Source: Plicaturopsis crispa FD-325 SS-3 (taxonomy: Eukaryota; Basidiomycota; Agaricomycetes; Amylocorticiales; Amylocorticiaceae). Taken from it: a DNA stretch of 64,000 nt. This document shows positions 1-11,700 of this stretch, piece by piece. The notes under the pieces were generated by a model, which was given only the letters and a program-made list of their open reading frames with translations, searched no databases and was not told the DNA's origin. The position numbers and the translations under genes were made by a program. Location of the stretch: contig KN832562.1 of NCBI GenBank assembly GCA_000827205.1, positions 983,349-1,047,348 on the forward strand. Direction: 5' to 3'. How positions within the stretch are numbered: position 1 is the stretch's first letter; each line of letters begins with the position of its first letter.

Positions 1-1
1 C

Positions 2-538
2 CCTCCCCCACCTCCCCCACCCCCCATCGGCATCGTAGACCTCCCGCCTCCCGACGCCTCCTCCTCGCAAAACCGCACCACCGGCGTCGGCATAATAATC
101 GGGCGGCCGTACCAGGGGGATGGGGTACGGCACGGAGGCGATGCGGTGGACGCTGGGGATGGCTTTCAAGAGGTATGGGTTCCATCGGGTGGGGTTGGCG
201 GTGGCGGAGGGGAATGCGGGGGCGAGGAGGGTTTATGAGAAAGCGTGAGTGCTATGAGCCTGATGTGTTTCGGTTGAGCGACGCCGACAGAGGCTGATTT
301 ATGATCTATGTGGGTGACAGCGGATTTGTGTATGAGGGCGTGAAGAGGAAGAATACGTGGTTGGAGGGGCAGTGGTGGGATACCATCATAATGTGCGTCC
401 CGTCCAATTCACCTTACACCTCCCATCCCACCGTTGCATCGATATCTGTACTCACCGCGTCGTGTCGCTACCAGGGGAATCCTGGAGACCGAGTGGCTTG
501 CTATCCAGGAAAAAGAGGCGCAGGAGGCGTCGACTTGA
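2..538 (+). CDS. GNAT-family N-acetyltransferase, 3' part, with an apparent frameshift
   Basis: C-terminal part of a GNAT (RimJ/RimL-like) acetyltransferase, which would transfer acetyl from acetyl-CoA to an amine. The gene enters from the left edge. The acetyl-CoA binding region is seen as GRPYQG followed by GYGTEAMRW, then NAGARRVYEK, a GF-YEG strand, and a C-terminus reading WWDTIIMGILETEW, as is usual for the family. Introns are 245-320 (phase 2, donor gtgagt) and 393-474 (donor gtgcgt); the stop is at 536-538. The Q/R-x-x-G-x-G/A motif is interrupted: upstream residues read in frame 2 and downstream ones in frame 3, with the switch in a run of five G at 115-119. This is either a real one-base insertion or a sequencing error. 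Substrate unknown. Confidence 0.72.
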
Positions 539-1143
539 TAACTATTAACTTAGCGGCGTCGACATGATAAGATGTCGCCAGTTGATTTTGAATATCGCTA
601 TCTTCAACCTGTGGTTATCGAACATTATACTCATCTGTAGACATACTAGTATACGTACTAGTACTCTGTATACGTGCAGTGTATTCACGAGTGTCTTTGG
701 AACCGTGAACGCGTCGAGACGCGTCCTTAATCCTTCTTTTCACTCTCCAGGGCTGCCTACGGGAGACTACGTCTTTATCTGCCTCTCCTTCTATCATCTA
801 TGCCGTCTCCTTCAGCGCGTCTGCACAGCCTCGTCCATCGCTCTCGTGTGCACTGTACCGGCAGCGTTTTCCCCGGGTCCCAAATCCCAATCAAACGAAG
901 CCACGCATCATGCGCTCAGTCTAGGAACGGTGTGATCGTCGACGACAACTCGTATGCAGGCGCCGACGACGCGGGCAGCGGCAGCCGTGATGAATGGGTG
1001 GCGGCGTATATCAAAAGCAACGAGCTCGAGCACCGGCTCTCACTCTTACCACCACACTCCTTTACACCTATTGCCCCTACAGTAACCAGCAAACTCGAAG
1101 TAACCATCTAACTTGAAACTTGAAGAATACCGGCCAGCGAACG
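539..1143. other. Intergenic region between the GNAT and MAPEG genes
   Basis: Contains the GNAT 3' flank and the MAPEG upstream region. Short reading frames are present, but none shows family features or convincing splice structure. I see no gene here. Confidence 0.5.
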
Positions 1144-1904
1144 ATGTCCTCCCTCCTAACCACCCCGCTCTCCCTGTACTCCCTCCCTTTGGCATGGTTC
1201 GCCGCGTACTGGCCCATGAACATGAAGCTGCGCGCGCTGAAGAGTACGATTGGGTATAACAAGTGCGTTTCGTTGTTTCAATTAATATTAAAGTCTACGA
1301 GCAGTGGATCTGAATGTTAATACGGGGCACAGTGTGAACCCGCGCGCCAACCTCGACCGACTGGCGGGCAAAGAAGGCATCTCGCCCGAGTTCGCGGCGC
1401 GGATTGCGCGGATGGAGGGGGCGCATCAGAACGGGAACGAGATGCTGCCGGTGTGGATTGGCGCGATACTGGCGGGCAATCAGGCGGGGCTGGATGCGTG
1501 GACGTTGAATGTTGCTTCGGTTATTTTGTGCGTACTTTCCTGTCTATCCTGCTTCAATGCGCGCAACTGACGACGCACGGTTGACAATGCCCGATACGAC
1601 GACACGATCAATGACACGAACGACGACGCACTGACGATACGACGCATTGACCACACGACACGACACGAAATGATGGACGAAACGACGCGTGAAAAGCCTC
1701 ACGTTGCGCGTGCTGTACAACTATGTATACATCAACAAGTCGGGCGGGCTGCGTACGCTCGTCTGGGTGCTCGGAATGAGTGAGTGTTTTGCGCCGCCTT
1801 CTATATTCTGTATCCCGCGTATAGTAGGCTGACAATTTGAGCGAACAGTTGTACCGATGACGCTGTACGTGAAGGCGGGGAATAAGGCTCGGTTGGGGCT
1901 GTGA
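1144..1904 (+). CDS. MAPEG-family membrane protein
   Basis: Small multi-pass membrane protein of the MAPEG family (membrane-associated proteins in eicosanoid and glutathione metabolism; microsomal glutathione transferase kin), expected in the ER or outer mitochondrial membrane. Four exons join in frame: 1144-1262, 1333-1527, 1697-1779 and 1849-1904. The N-terminus is a hydrophobic helix (LYSLPLAWFAAYWP). The middle carries RMEGAHQNGNEMLPVWIG, the typical E-x-x-x-N-x-x-E-x-x-P core, followed by a helix with the LRVLYNYVYI segment characteristic of the family. The last exon ends KAGNKARLGL. The product is about 150 residues, the normal length. The ATG at 1144 follows an in-frame-free region and gives a plausible membrane start. 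Enzymatic activity cannot be inferred from sequence alone, since many fungal members are uncharacterised. Confidence 0.85.
1565..1696. repeat. ACGAC-rich simple-sequence tract inside a MAPEG intron
   Basis: The third MAPEG intron (1528-1696, 169 nt) is much longer than its neighbours and is built largely from degenerate ACGA/CGAC units (acgacgca, acgacacga, acgacgacg and so on). It looks like an expanded and decayed microsatellite in the intron. Confidence 0.6.
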
Positions 1905-2103
1905 GGGTTGGCGTTGGCGTTGTGGGCTATATATTTATTGCATTCACTGTCTGTCTGTTGTCCTCCAAATTTAAAGAGAGCTGTTGTGGACGCCGCACGG
2001 GACTTGAAATACTCGCGTCGTGACGAGTCCTGTGACTTTGAGGTTCTTGCCAGAATTACATACGATGGTCCGCCCGTGAAACTCGGCCCACCTCGACATG
2101 GCC

Positions 2104-2112
2104 TATATATAA
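2104..2112 (+). promoter_or_regulatory. TATA-like element upstream of the E1 gene
   Basis: TATATATAA lies about 80 bp before the ATG at 2193, a suitable distance for a core promoter with a short leader. Inferred from position only. Confidence 0.4.
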
Positions 2113-2192
2113 GCGTGCTCTCTTCACCCCTCCATCCACGCCTCCATCCACGCCTCCTCGACGCCTCCAAGAACAGCGACGCGTCGAACAGG

Positions 2193-5100
2193 ATGGTGAG
2201 CATGTCGACGTCACTTCGGACTAGGAGCATGAAGGCGAGAAGAGGGCTGGTACAGGCCGTGCGCGGGAGAGGGTACCACGACGAGTCCTTTGGGTTCCGC
2301 AAGCCTCGCTCGTTTGAGCTGCCTGATTGTATGTCCCCTCCTCTCCCCACTCTCCCACCTTCCCATCCCAGCCCCGCTCCGTATACGCTTGCAATGCGTC
2401 TAATATTAATGTTGATGTGTGACCACAGACACCCCCGCCCAACTGCACAACCGCGCCACCAACGCGCCCCTCCTGCGCTACGCCGACGCCCTCCGCACGC
2501 ACGGCCACCGCGCAGCGCGCATCGACCCCCTCGACATCCTCCAGCGCGAGGAGGTCGCTGCGCTCGATCCGCGACGGTATGGCCTCGTCGACGATGCACG
2601 CACATACGATGTTAACGGGATAATCTTTCATGGTGGACGCGTGGAGGGTGGGGAGGGGAAGAGTGGGGAGGGAGAGAGGGGGGAAGGGGAGAGGTGGACG
2701 CTGGGCGAGATAACGCGGCACCTGCGGAGCACGTACGTGGGGCGCGTGGCGTACGAGTATATGCACTCGCCCTCGAAGACCGAGCGGCTCTGGTTCGCGC
2801 ACCTCCTCGAGTCACAGCCCTCTTCCCCCTCCTCCTCTTCCCCCGCCTCCCACTCTCACCACTCCGACGCAACAACGGAATTCTCAAATGAGGAACAAAA
2901 TCGGCGAAAACGCCACACCCACGCCCTCCTCGCGCGCTCCGAAGTCCTCGACACCTTCCTCCAAACGAAATGTCCGAGCTTGAAGCGCTACGGCCTCGAG
3001 GGCGGCGAGTCTATGCTCCCCGCGCTCGATGGGCTGTTCTGCGTCGCTGCCCACGGTGCGTTTCTTGTCCCTCCCTTTCTCCTCCACTCCTTCTTCCCTC
3101 TCCCCTCCCTTCCTCCTCCCCATGCACGCTAAGTAAGGTTTAATGTTGACGTGCCCACGCAGGAGGCATCCAAAACATAATCCTCGCAATGCCGCACCGC
3201 GGCCGGCTCAACCTCCTCACCGACCCCGCCCTCCTCGCCTTCCCGCCCGTCGCTTTGTTCCACAAGATCCGCGGCGGCGCGGAGGTGCCGAGGGAACTGG
3301 GGGTGGGGGGGGATGTTGTTAGTCATTTGGGTGAGTGGGGTTTTTTCGATGTGAGGGTGTGTGTGGTATGGGGGTATGAGGGTATGGGGGTCGAGAACGA
3401 TGATATGCGGGTGGCACTGCGATATACTACGGACGACGCTGACTCTCCATTATCCATTACAGTCGCATCTCCTACGCTAACCTACCCCGGCGCGCCGAAT
3501 CCCGTGAAGGTGTCGTTGTTGCCGAACCCGTCGCATTTGGGTATGTCCTCTCCCCCTTCCTCCTTTTTCTCCTCTTCCCTCTCCCCCTTTGTCCTCCCTC
3601 CCCTCCCTTTCCCTCCCCTTCCCCTCCTCCGTCCCTCCTCCTCTATCTCCTCATTAACTGATTGCTATATGTGAAAACAGAGGCAGTAAACCCCGTCGCC
3701 CTAGGCAAAACGCGCGCCAAGCAATACGCCCTCCTAAAATCCATCTCCACATCACCCTCCTCCCCACAGGACGAGGGATGTGAGCTAGGCGACGCGGAGG
3801 AGTGTGAGCTGGGCGACAAAGTGATGGCGGTGCAGCTGCACGGGGACGCGAGTTTCACGGGGCAGGGGGTGGTCATGGAGGGGCTTGGACTCAGTGCGTC
3901 CTTTTCCTTTCCTTAATCCTATCCTTATTCCTTCCTGCACTTTCTATATTCGCGCGTTTGTGTGCGGAGACGCGCGCTTGTGTGCGGGTGTGGTGTAGTA
4001 AGGGAAGAATTGGGCTGATGGTGTACGGGGCAGGTAATTTGCCGCACTTCACGAGCGGCGGGAGCGTGCATATCGTCGTCAAGTGCGTATATCCCTGCTT
4101 CACCCATTCATTCTCATACTAACAGAACCCTTGTTTTCACAATCCAGCAACAGGTGCGTGTCCTGACGCAGATTGCGAAGACTATTAAGTAACGGTACGG
4201 CAAAGTATTGGATATACGACACCGGCCTCGAGCGCGCGCTCGACGCTGTACTGCTCGGACATCGGGAAGATGATCAATGCGCCGGTGTTGCATGTGAATG
4301 GGGATTATCCGGATGGTGCGTTATGTCCCTCTCAAGTTTTCATTATTGTTCCTTCGAATGACGTGCGTAAATGGTAGATGTAGTAAGGGCGGTGGAGACG
4401 GCGTACAAGTACCGCGAGCATTTCCGCAAGGTACGTATATCGAAAATTGTTCGAGGGCGATGGTGCTCATTCTAAAACGCTCAAAAATTCAAGGATATAA
4501 TCGTGGATCTGATCGTTTATCGGAGATGGTACGTCCCTACTTTCCCTCTTTCCCTCAATGTTGTGGTGCACTGACGAGAAATATGGCGATGCGATGATGA
4601 CGACGGCGGATGAAGGGGCCACAACGAGCTCGACGAGCCCGCGTTCACGCAGCCGCTGATGTACCAGCAGATCCGCGCGCGACGGTCCGTGCCGCAGATG
4701 TATGAGGATAGGCTTGTGGTGCGTTTGGCCTACCTCTTTCCTGCTTCCTCTCCCGCGTCCTGCTTCCTCGCGTTCTGCGTCCTGCCTACGTTTTCCTGCC
4801 TCTCCTCACGCATCCTGCCTCCTCCTGCTCACTTCCTGCCTGCCTTTCTTCATCCTTCCCTCTCTCCTCCTCTCCTCCTGCCGCGTCCTGCCTTTCTCTG
4901 CCTCTTCCTGCCTCCTGCCTCTCCCCTACTAACTAACCATTCCACGTCCACCCCAATATTATAGGCTGATGGCGTCATCTCCCCCGCCGAAGCTGCCTCC
5001 GTGCGCACCGCCCACAAACAGCACCTCGAGTCCCACCTTGCACAAGTCAGCTCTTACAAACCGTCCGCCTCCATGTTGCAGGGCCAATGGGCCGGCTACA

Positions 5101-7139
5101 CGCAAGACGGCCAATGGCAAGCGATGGTCTGGCCCGCCTCCCCAGCAGCTATCCGAGACCCCGATACAGGCGTGCCGGAGAGCGTATTGAAAGAGGTGGG
5201 GCGGGCGAGCGTGGGCGTGCCCGAGGGATTCGTATGTATCCCCATACTCTCATACTGGTTTTTTTTGGGACGGGGCTGATGAATGGATGTGGGGTTGGGT
5301 ATGTAGGAGATTCATCCAAGGCTACAGAGGCACGTCAAGCACCGGCTGGAGGGTATCGAGGGTGGGGGGAAGGTGGATTGGGCTACTGCTGAGGTACGTC
5401 CTTTCGCACCACTCCTTCTACTTATGTTTGAGAGATATATGTGGCTAATGGGGGGTGTGGTGGGGAATAGGCGATGGCGTTCGGGTCACTGCTGCGCGAG
5501 GGGTGCGATGTGAGGATATCGGGGCAGGATGTGGGGAGGGGGACGTTTAGCCATCGGTGGGTCCTCCTTCCTTCCTTCTCTCCCTTCTTCCATCCTCTAT
5601 CCTCAAAATGTGCAAGGTTACTCATCAGGGTTGTGGTGTTATGATGTGAGCAGACACGCGATGCTAGTAGACCAAAAGACCGAGCAGGTATACGTCCCGC
5701 TGAACGATGCGCTCAAAGCGGAGGCGAAGCTCGAGTTGGCAAATAGTACGTTTCGTCTCCCCTTCCCCTCCCTACCACCTACCGATTAACCTAAACCGGG
5801 TTTTGCGCGAAAGGCTCGTTGAGCGAGATGGCCGTGCTCGGGGTACGTTTGCTCGTCCGTCTCTCTGTAGCTGGGTTTCTTACTGATATGATTCGGATGG
5901 ATGGTAGTTCGAGTATGGCGCGAGCTGGGAACGGCCGAATTTGTTGCCTATATGGGAGGCGCAGGTATGCCCGTGCTCATCCTCGTGAATCTGAGCGTGT
6001 GTGGATCGCTGATAATAATATACGTGGTGGTGTAGTTCGGCGATTTCTTCAACGGTGCCCAGGTGAGCTTGTTCCATGATCCCACTACTTTGTTGTGCCC
6101 GATGATACTGATGGATTGGACGTGTAGGTTATCATCGACACATTCATCGCTTCCGCCGAAAGTAAGCCCCTCCTCCGTCCTTTACAATTACAATTCCATG
6201 GCGCTGACGGGCGCGAAACAGCGAAATGGCTGAAACAGAGCGGGATCACGCTCCTCCTCCCGCACGGGCTCGACGGTGCCGGCCCCGAGCATTCGTCCTC
6301 GCGCATTGAGCGCATGTTGCAGCTGAGCAATGATCCGTATGAGTATGACTTTGGTGCGGCGGCGAACGGGAACGATTCCGCTACCCCCACCACGGCGAAC
6401 GCGAACGGGAACGGGAGCAAGTACGCGAACGCGAACGCGAACGTGCACGCGAACGCGAACGGGAATGTGAATATACACGTCACGTTCCCGACGACGCCGG
6501 CGCAGTACTTCCACCTGCTGCGCCGCCAGATGCGCCGGAATTACAGGAAGCCGCTGGTCGTGGCCGCGCCGAAAGGGCTGCTCCGTCTGCCCGTGCGTCT
6601 CCCCCTCCCCTCTTACATCACGCATTATGTGGACCTACTAACAACGCATATACGACCAGGCCGCGTCCTCGTCGCTAGCAGACATGAACCCCGGTACGCG
6701 CTTCCAGCCCGTCCTCGACGACCCGCACCTCTCCCTGCCCAAGGAGGAGGTCCAGCGCGTCCTCCTCCTCACCGGCAAGCTCTTCTACGAGCTCGCCAAG
6801 CACCGCTCCTCCCTCCCCCCTTCTCCCTCCCCCTCCAACATAGCGTTAATCCGCATCGAAGAGCTCTCCCCCTTCCCCTTCCGCGCGCTCGCGGACGTGC
6901 TCAAACAGTACAAGGGCGCGATGGAGGTGTGGTGGGCGCAGGAGGAGCCGCGGAACCAGGGCGCGTGGGGGCATGTGCGCGAGCGGGTTGGTGCGGTGGT
7001 GGAGGAGGCGCTGGGGAGGAGGAGGGTGGGGGTGGAGTATAAGGGGCGGAGGGAGGATGCGGTGCCGGCGCCTGGGATTGGGGAGGTGTATAGGAGGCAG
7101 CAGGAGGAGGTTGTGGCGAGCGTGTTTGAGGGCTTGTAA
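2193..7139 (+). CDS. DHTKD1: Mitochondrial 2-oxoadipate/2-oxoglutarate dehydrogenase E1, DHTKD1 type
   Basis: Thiamine-diphosphate E1 subunit of the 2-oxoacid dehydrogenase family that decarboxylates 2-oxoadipate (lysine/tryptophan breakdown) in mitochondria. About 21 exons give roughly 1,035 residues. The basic N-terminus ([18 protein letters not shown]) suits a transit peptide and leads into [13 protein letters not shown]. Then come [74 protein letters not shown], the TPP region with [12 protein letters not shown] and [32 protein letters not shown], the transketolase-like domain ([36 protein letters not shown]) and the C-terminal [17 protein letters not shown]. The order and short [12 protein letters not shown]-to-SHL spacing fit DHTKD1 better than the KGD1/OGDH type. 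Oddities are a 6-nt micro-exon (4148-4153) that puts Ser where the family has Gln in NNQ, and three low-complexity inserts. The start is the first ATG in frame with the conserved exon. Confidence 0.9.
4148..4153 (+). other. DHTKD1: Predicted 6-nt micro-exon of the E1 gene
   Basis: CAACAG is flanked by an acceptor (tccag) and a donor (gtgcgtg). Joining it between exons 4034-4082 and 4206-4315 restores the reading frame VVN-N-S-IGYTTP across the TPP-binding loop. Skipping it would also stay in frame but would delete two residues of the nearly invariant NNQ motif. Confidence 0.65.
4735..4925. repeat. CCTGC/CTTCCT-rich pyrimidine minisatellite in an E1 intron
   Basis: The intron 4719-4964 (246 nt) is several times longer than the other introns of this gene. 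It consists of imperfect repeats of tcctgcctc- and cgtcctgc-like units on the + strand. It ends in a normal branch-site region (ctaactaac) and acceptor (tatag). Confidence 0.65.
6380..6467 (+). repeat. AACGCG-type hexamer repeat encoding an Asn-Ala tract
   Basis: Degenerate GCGAAC/GGGAAC units encode alternating N-A/N-G residues within the transketolase-like half of the E1 protein, between YEYDFGAAA and [18 protein letters not shown]. The repeat keeps the frame. Confidence 0.75.
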
Positions 7140-7277
7140 ACAATTATACTTAACTCATTGCGACTTGCGGCTCACTAGTCTCGCATGCGCACGAGACGTC
7201 TATGATACCATTTCCTACGGACACACTGTCCGTTCATTTTTATGTGTATGTACTTCTTCTAAGGATATCAGCCCGTC

Positions 7278-8389
7278 TCACGCGCCCATGACCTCTTTCA
7301 CGGTCTTCTCGCCCTTCACGATGCTCTGCACGATCGGCAGCGCCTCGCCAAAGTCCTTGAACAGGATATGCTTGATGCCCTCCTTCGTGCAGTACGCCGC
7401 GAGGTCGTTCTCGCCGTACGGCTTCTCCTTCACGAACAGCACGTCCGCGTGCGCCGCCGCGGACAGGTCCGACACGCCGTCGCCGAAGAAGAACGTCACG
7501 GGCGGGTCCGGGAGGGAGGTGTACGGCAGGATCGCTTGGGATTTGTCGTGTCCGAAACCGCTGGGGGTGGGTGGGTGGATGTGTTAGTGGGGGGAGGGGC
7601 GTGGGGGAGGGGGAGGGGAGGAGTACCTGCTGGGATGCCTGTATTTGAGTTCCCAGGTGCCGTCTTCGTGGATGGTCACGTCGTTCGAGATGATCTCAAT
7701 CTCGTCTGCAGCCTCGTCGCCCACGAGGTTCGACAGGACAGCGCGAATGATGGGGGTCATGCCGCTGTTGATTGGTGCTTAGTATACGGCCGAGCGAGCA
7801 TTGACACGAACGACGCGCGCGCACCTTGATACGATGATGACGGGTATGTCATTTGCCTTGGCCCATCCGTAAAACTCTTTGAATCCTGGATCGAGCTTGA
7901 TGTCTGTGCTGCCATTCGCGTCAATATTCACGAAATATATTGAAGACGACGCACTCTTGCGCAGAATCTCTTTGCAGTATTCGAACGAGTGGCCGTTCTT
8001 GGTGACACTCTCTATGTCTGAGCGGAACCCATCCCTGCACACACAAGATTAGCCTGTGCCTGTCCGGCGAAAGAGGCAGTAGCGCACCTAAACGTGACTT
8101 TGCCCGACAGAATGTCCTCGTTCACGACTCTCCGCGCGTCCTTCCCGAAACCAAGGTTGTCCGTCAAGTCTTGGGCTCGTGTCAGATGCCATACTCGAGC
8201 GCAAAGACAATCGGATACTCACAATCGTTCGAATCGAAATCGGTGATTGTGCCATCCCTGAGTCCAGATCATAAGCAGCGACCGCTAGATAACACGAATC
8301 GATACAGACCAGTCGGAAAGCACGATGAACTTCTTGTCCTTGTGCAGTGGCGGGTACGGGAGGGTGCTTTCTGGTACAGGCGCAGACAT
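7278..8389 (-). CDS. HAD-superfamily phosphatase (MtnX/YNL010W-like)
   Basis: Soluble phosphatase of the haloacid dehalogenase superfamily. Exon 1 begins MSAPVPESTLPYPPLHKD and ends in IVLSDW. Splicing gives motif I, DWDGTITDFDSND, with the nucleophile and acid/base Asp residues. Motif II is seen as IPVIIVSS near 7850, and the C-terminal exon has motif IV FFFGDGVSDLSAA, which binds the metal. The cap region includes SVTKNGHSFEYCKEIL. The arrangement matches fungal proteins of the phosphoserine phosphatase/MtnX-like branch (yeast YNL010W), whose physiological substrate is not settled. There are about six exons on the minus strand, with the stop at 7278-7280. The gene is convergent with the E1 gene and its 5' end faces the 3' end of the helicase gene. 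Confidence 0.85.
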
Positions 8390-8746
8390 CGTGAATTGCA
8401 GTCAGGTGGTATTCGGTGCAGAGAAGTGAAACTGTTGCAATTTTTATTTTATATATCCGTCGGATTTTACAGGAAATTTGCACAGGCGCTCCAAAGGCGC
8501 TGGCAAGAGATCTTGTCGTCATCGATATGCTCCAAAGATGAAAAGAAATTGATAGCCGGCATCCCCGCGGCACTGTTCTTACTCCGACGACACTCCGCCC
8601 GGCACGCGGCGGCACGCCGGCAGTGACCGCGACGCGCTCTCGTCGAGATGCGAATTCAAAGGCTACATAGCACTGACATAGCACATGCAATATTCAAGAA
8701 GTGTACAGAAAACAAAGCGGACACATCTAAAACTTGTAACACCAAC
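8390..8746. other. Spacer between the helicase 3' end and the HAD phosphatase 5' end
   Basis: This 357-bp stretch must hold the HAD promoter (minus strand) and the helicase terminator. No gene is seen, and the GC-rich ccgcggcac/ggcacgccgg part carries no recognised motif. Confidence 0.45.
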
Positions 8747-11700
8747 TTATGCCCACATGGCCCGGAATTTGTCGTTGAATTCCTTCGTAGTGCTGCGCAC
8801 CACCTCGTAAACCCTCCAATCGAGGTCAGACACGCCCTTTGGTCTCTGGAATACTGACGGGTCGTGCTCATCCTCGTCCTGGCCATCCGCCTCAGCGGGA
8901 TCGACATAGGTTCCGTACCCACTGTCCAGATCCCCGGGCACGGTCTCCGCGTCCTCGGCGTCGCGCGCGGCTTGCACGAGCAGCTGCTCGAGCACAGCGC
9001 ACACCGTCATCATCGCGAGGTCGAAGTCCTGCAGCAGGTACCACACGTCGCCCCTGCGGATCCCGTTCGCGACCTCCAGCGCCTTCACCTGCCCGTGCGT
9101 GTAGAAATCGAGCAGGTACGCGTTGGTCGCGAAGTAGGCGCTGTCTTCGCCGGGGATGGCGGTGATCTGGCCGAGCGAGGGAATTGCGTGCTCGTTCAGG
9201 TGTAGACCGGTGCGCGCAGTGCGCGTGAGCTCGTCTATGCTGTGGAAGTCGTCTGTGTGTCCTGAGTTTGCCACGAAGGCGGAGCGCGCAGCAACGCGGA
9301 TGGCAGAGTTCCGGAGTTTCGTTTGGAAGGCGGATGCCGATGTTCCATCGGACGCGGACCCGTCGAAAGCCTGCTTGCTGAGTGGAAGCACAGAGTCGCG
9401 ACCCAGCTGCGATGCATACTGCGATGCATACACGACTGCGTATCCAGTGAAGACGCGCAGTATTTCTTGGTCGTGCGCTACTAGCACGTCGCGAGCGTTG
9501 TGCGGGAGAGGCGGTAAAACCACGACCGAAGGCGATTTCTTCACTATGGCCGCAAGATTCTTGTCCGTGGTATAGGAGCGCGGTAGGTAGCGCCTTCCGA
9601 ACAGATGGGACATCAGCAACATGAGATCGTGCTGAGCCTTGATCATAACAGGCTGGGAGCAGATACGGTGCAGAACGCCGTTCCGCAGAAGGGCTACCAA
9701 CGCCAGGTTACTCGGTTCGGTGTAATAGAGGCGGCCAGCGATGCCTGATCAACGAGGTCAATGAAATCCTACTGCGATATTGGTAGTGCTTACCGAAGAG
9801 GTTCATGGGCCGTCCAGATTGATCCAGTAGTCGCGAGCGACGCAAGTAGTCGATACTGAAACGAACATGGTGCAACAATTGGTCTCGTCCCGAGTCGGAT
9901 CCAAAGCTGATCTGGGGGAGCTTTACCAAGCTCTTTATTGCTTTCACGGCGACGGGCGCATTGTCGGACCCGTCGAGGAGATTGAACAGCCGCAGAATGA
10001 GAGTGGACGTCAAGGGGAAGTTGCCACCCAAAGACGGAAGTTTTGAGAGAATGAGTCGTTGCACCCGGTCCATGGACAGGCCATAGAAAACGACTTTGCC
10101 TAGGAGATCGTAGCCTCGTCTCCCAGCACGACCCGCGCATTGCCTGAACTAGAAATCGTAGTGTCAGTCATCAGGTCAGGAGTTTGTTCTAGGTGAGATC
10201 ATACCATCAACGATGACAAGTACGGACTGTCTCCGACGAACACAGACGTTTTGGCGGGGGCGTTGATTCCGAGTGCGAGAGTTCCTAGATTACTCTATTG
10301 AGTGAGGTAACTGATGGACGACCCAAGAATGACATACCAGTTGCAATGATTACGCGGACAAATCCCATACGGAAAAGCCTGGTGAATTCAGTGTGAGGGT
10401 GAATAATTACACACGAATAAAGTCAGAACTTACCCCTCAACAAGACTGCGGTAGCCCTTATTCATACCAGAATGGTGTACTGCGATCCCTCTCTTCAGAG
10501 CGTCTATCGCCCACAGCGGCGTCGACGACCATCGCGCTAACTCCTCCGTTTCCTGATCAAGGTCGCTTTTCGAGTACGACGTTCCAGTACTCGCGAAGCT
10601 GAACTGCGGCGAAGGATCATCAGGATCGAAGGAGCTCTCCCAGGAGGCATCCCGAGGGATGGCCGGCTCCGCGTCCTCGTCTGCATTCTTTTTCGCCTTG
10701 GTCGATTTATCAGCGACGCGCTGACGATCCTTGGCCCGCGACTTCCAGGCCTCCCATTCGCGTATTTTACGCGTCCATTCGGGACTGGACTTCCGCCACT
10801 TCTCCTCAGCGCGAACAAGCCCATCTAGAAGTTCCTCAGCTATAGCTTCGCACTCACTGCGATCGAAGTTGAAGAGGATGGCAGGCTATATATACGGTCA
10901 AAATGTTTATCGAGAGAGTATCATAACGGTAGCACGCACAAGATCTCCTTGACTGTTTAGATCACAAATCATGGGCAGAATGTTTTGCCTAAAGCGCTGC
11001 TTCGTGGGCCTCGTGTTGAGCACTGTGCGCGGTAGACCTGCTAGGACTGGGTCCTCCAGCTTCTGGACAATCAATCTGAGGGGGGACGAAGCATCGTGGC
11101 TATCGTCCGTAGCCACGAGAGCCGACACCGCATCCTTCAACACCGTTTCATATTCGATGATATCCTTTTGCCGTAGCAGTCCGCGATGCTTGGAGAAATA
11201 GAGCGTGGGTTCGAGAGAGGCGTACTTCGAGGGATCGACGGGTTGGAGTGCTTGGTACAGAGACAGCGCGTCCGAAGCTTCTAGCGCCAGATCAGAAGGG
11301 AGGGACCGTGCACCGAAAGACAGATTTGAAATGGGGTGCAGAAATCGTGAGCGTTGCGTGGACTTCCAAGAGTCGAGCCCTTGGAATTTGGCAGGTGAAT
11401 CGACCTGCAGTGCATACATGAATTTTCGCAGGTGCGAATATCTGTGAGGATGATGAATATAACGGTGCTTGAATCCATGTTCCTTCTGCACGGATTCCAG
11501 CCATTTGTCGAATATTTCAGGCGAGCCGATAGTCGCCGAAAGACCACTTTAAGATTCGCGAGTGGTGAGTGCCTGACAGCTTGAGTGTAGCTGTAGAGAA
11601 ATGATACATACATGATCGGACAAGGAGCAAGGAGGATGATTTGCTCCCACACGGCGCCACCCTCCTGCTGGCCAATTCTGTGCAATGGAGTGTCAATTCG

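Noticed and set aside
6188-7143. Long antisense and alternative-frame ORFs over the E1 gene (for example 6314-7042 + and 6901-7143 -)
   Set aside because: GC-rich codon-position bias of the real exon opens other frames; the products are Pro/Arg/Gly-rich shadows with no family features.
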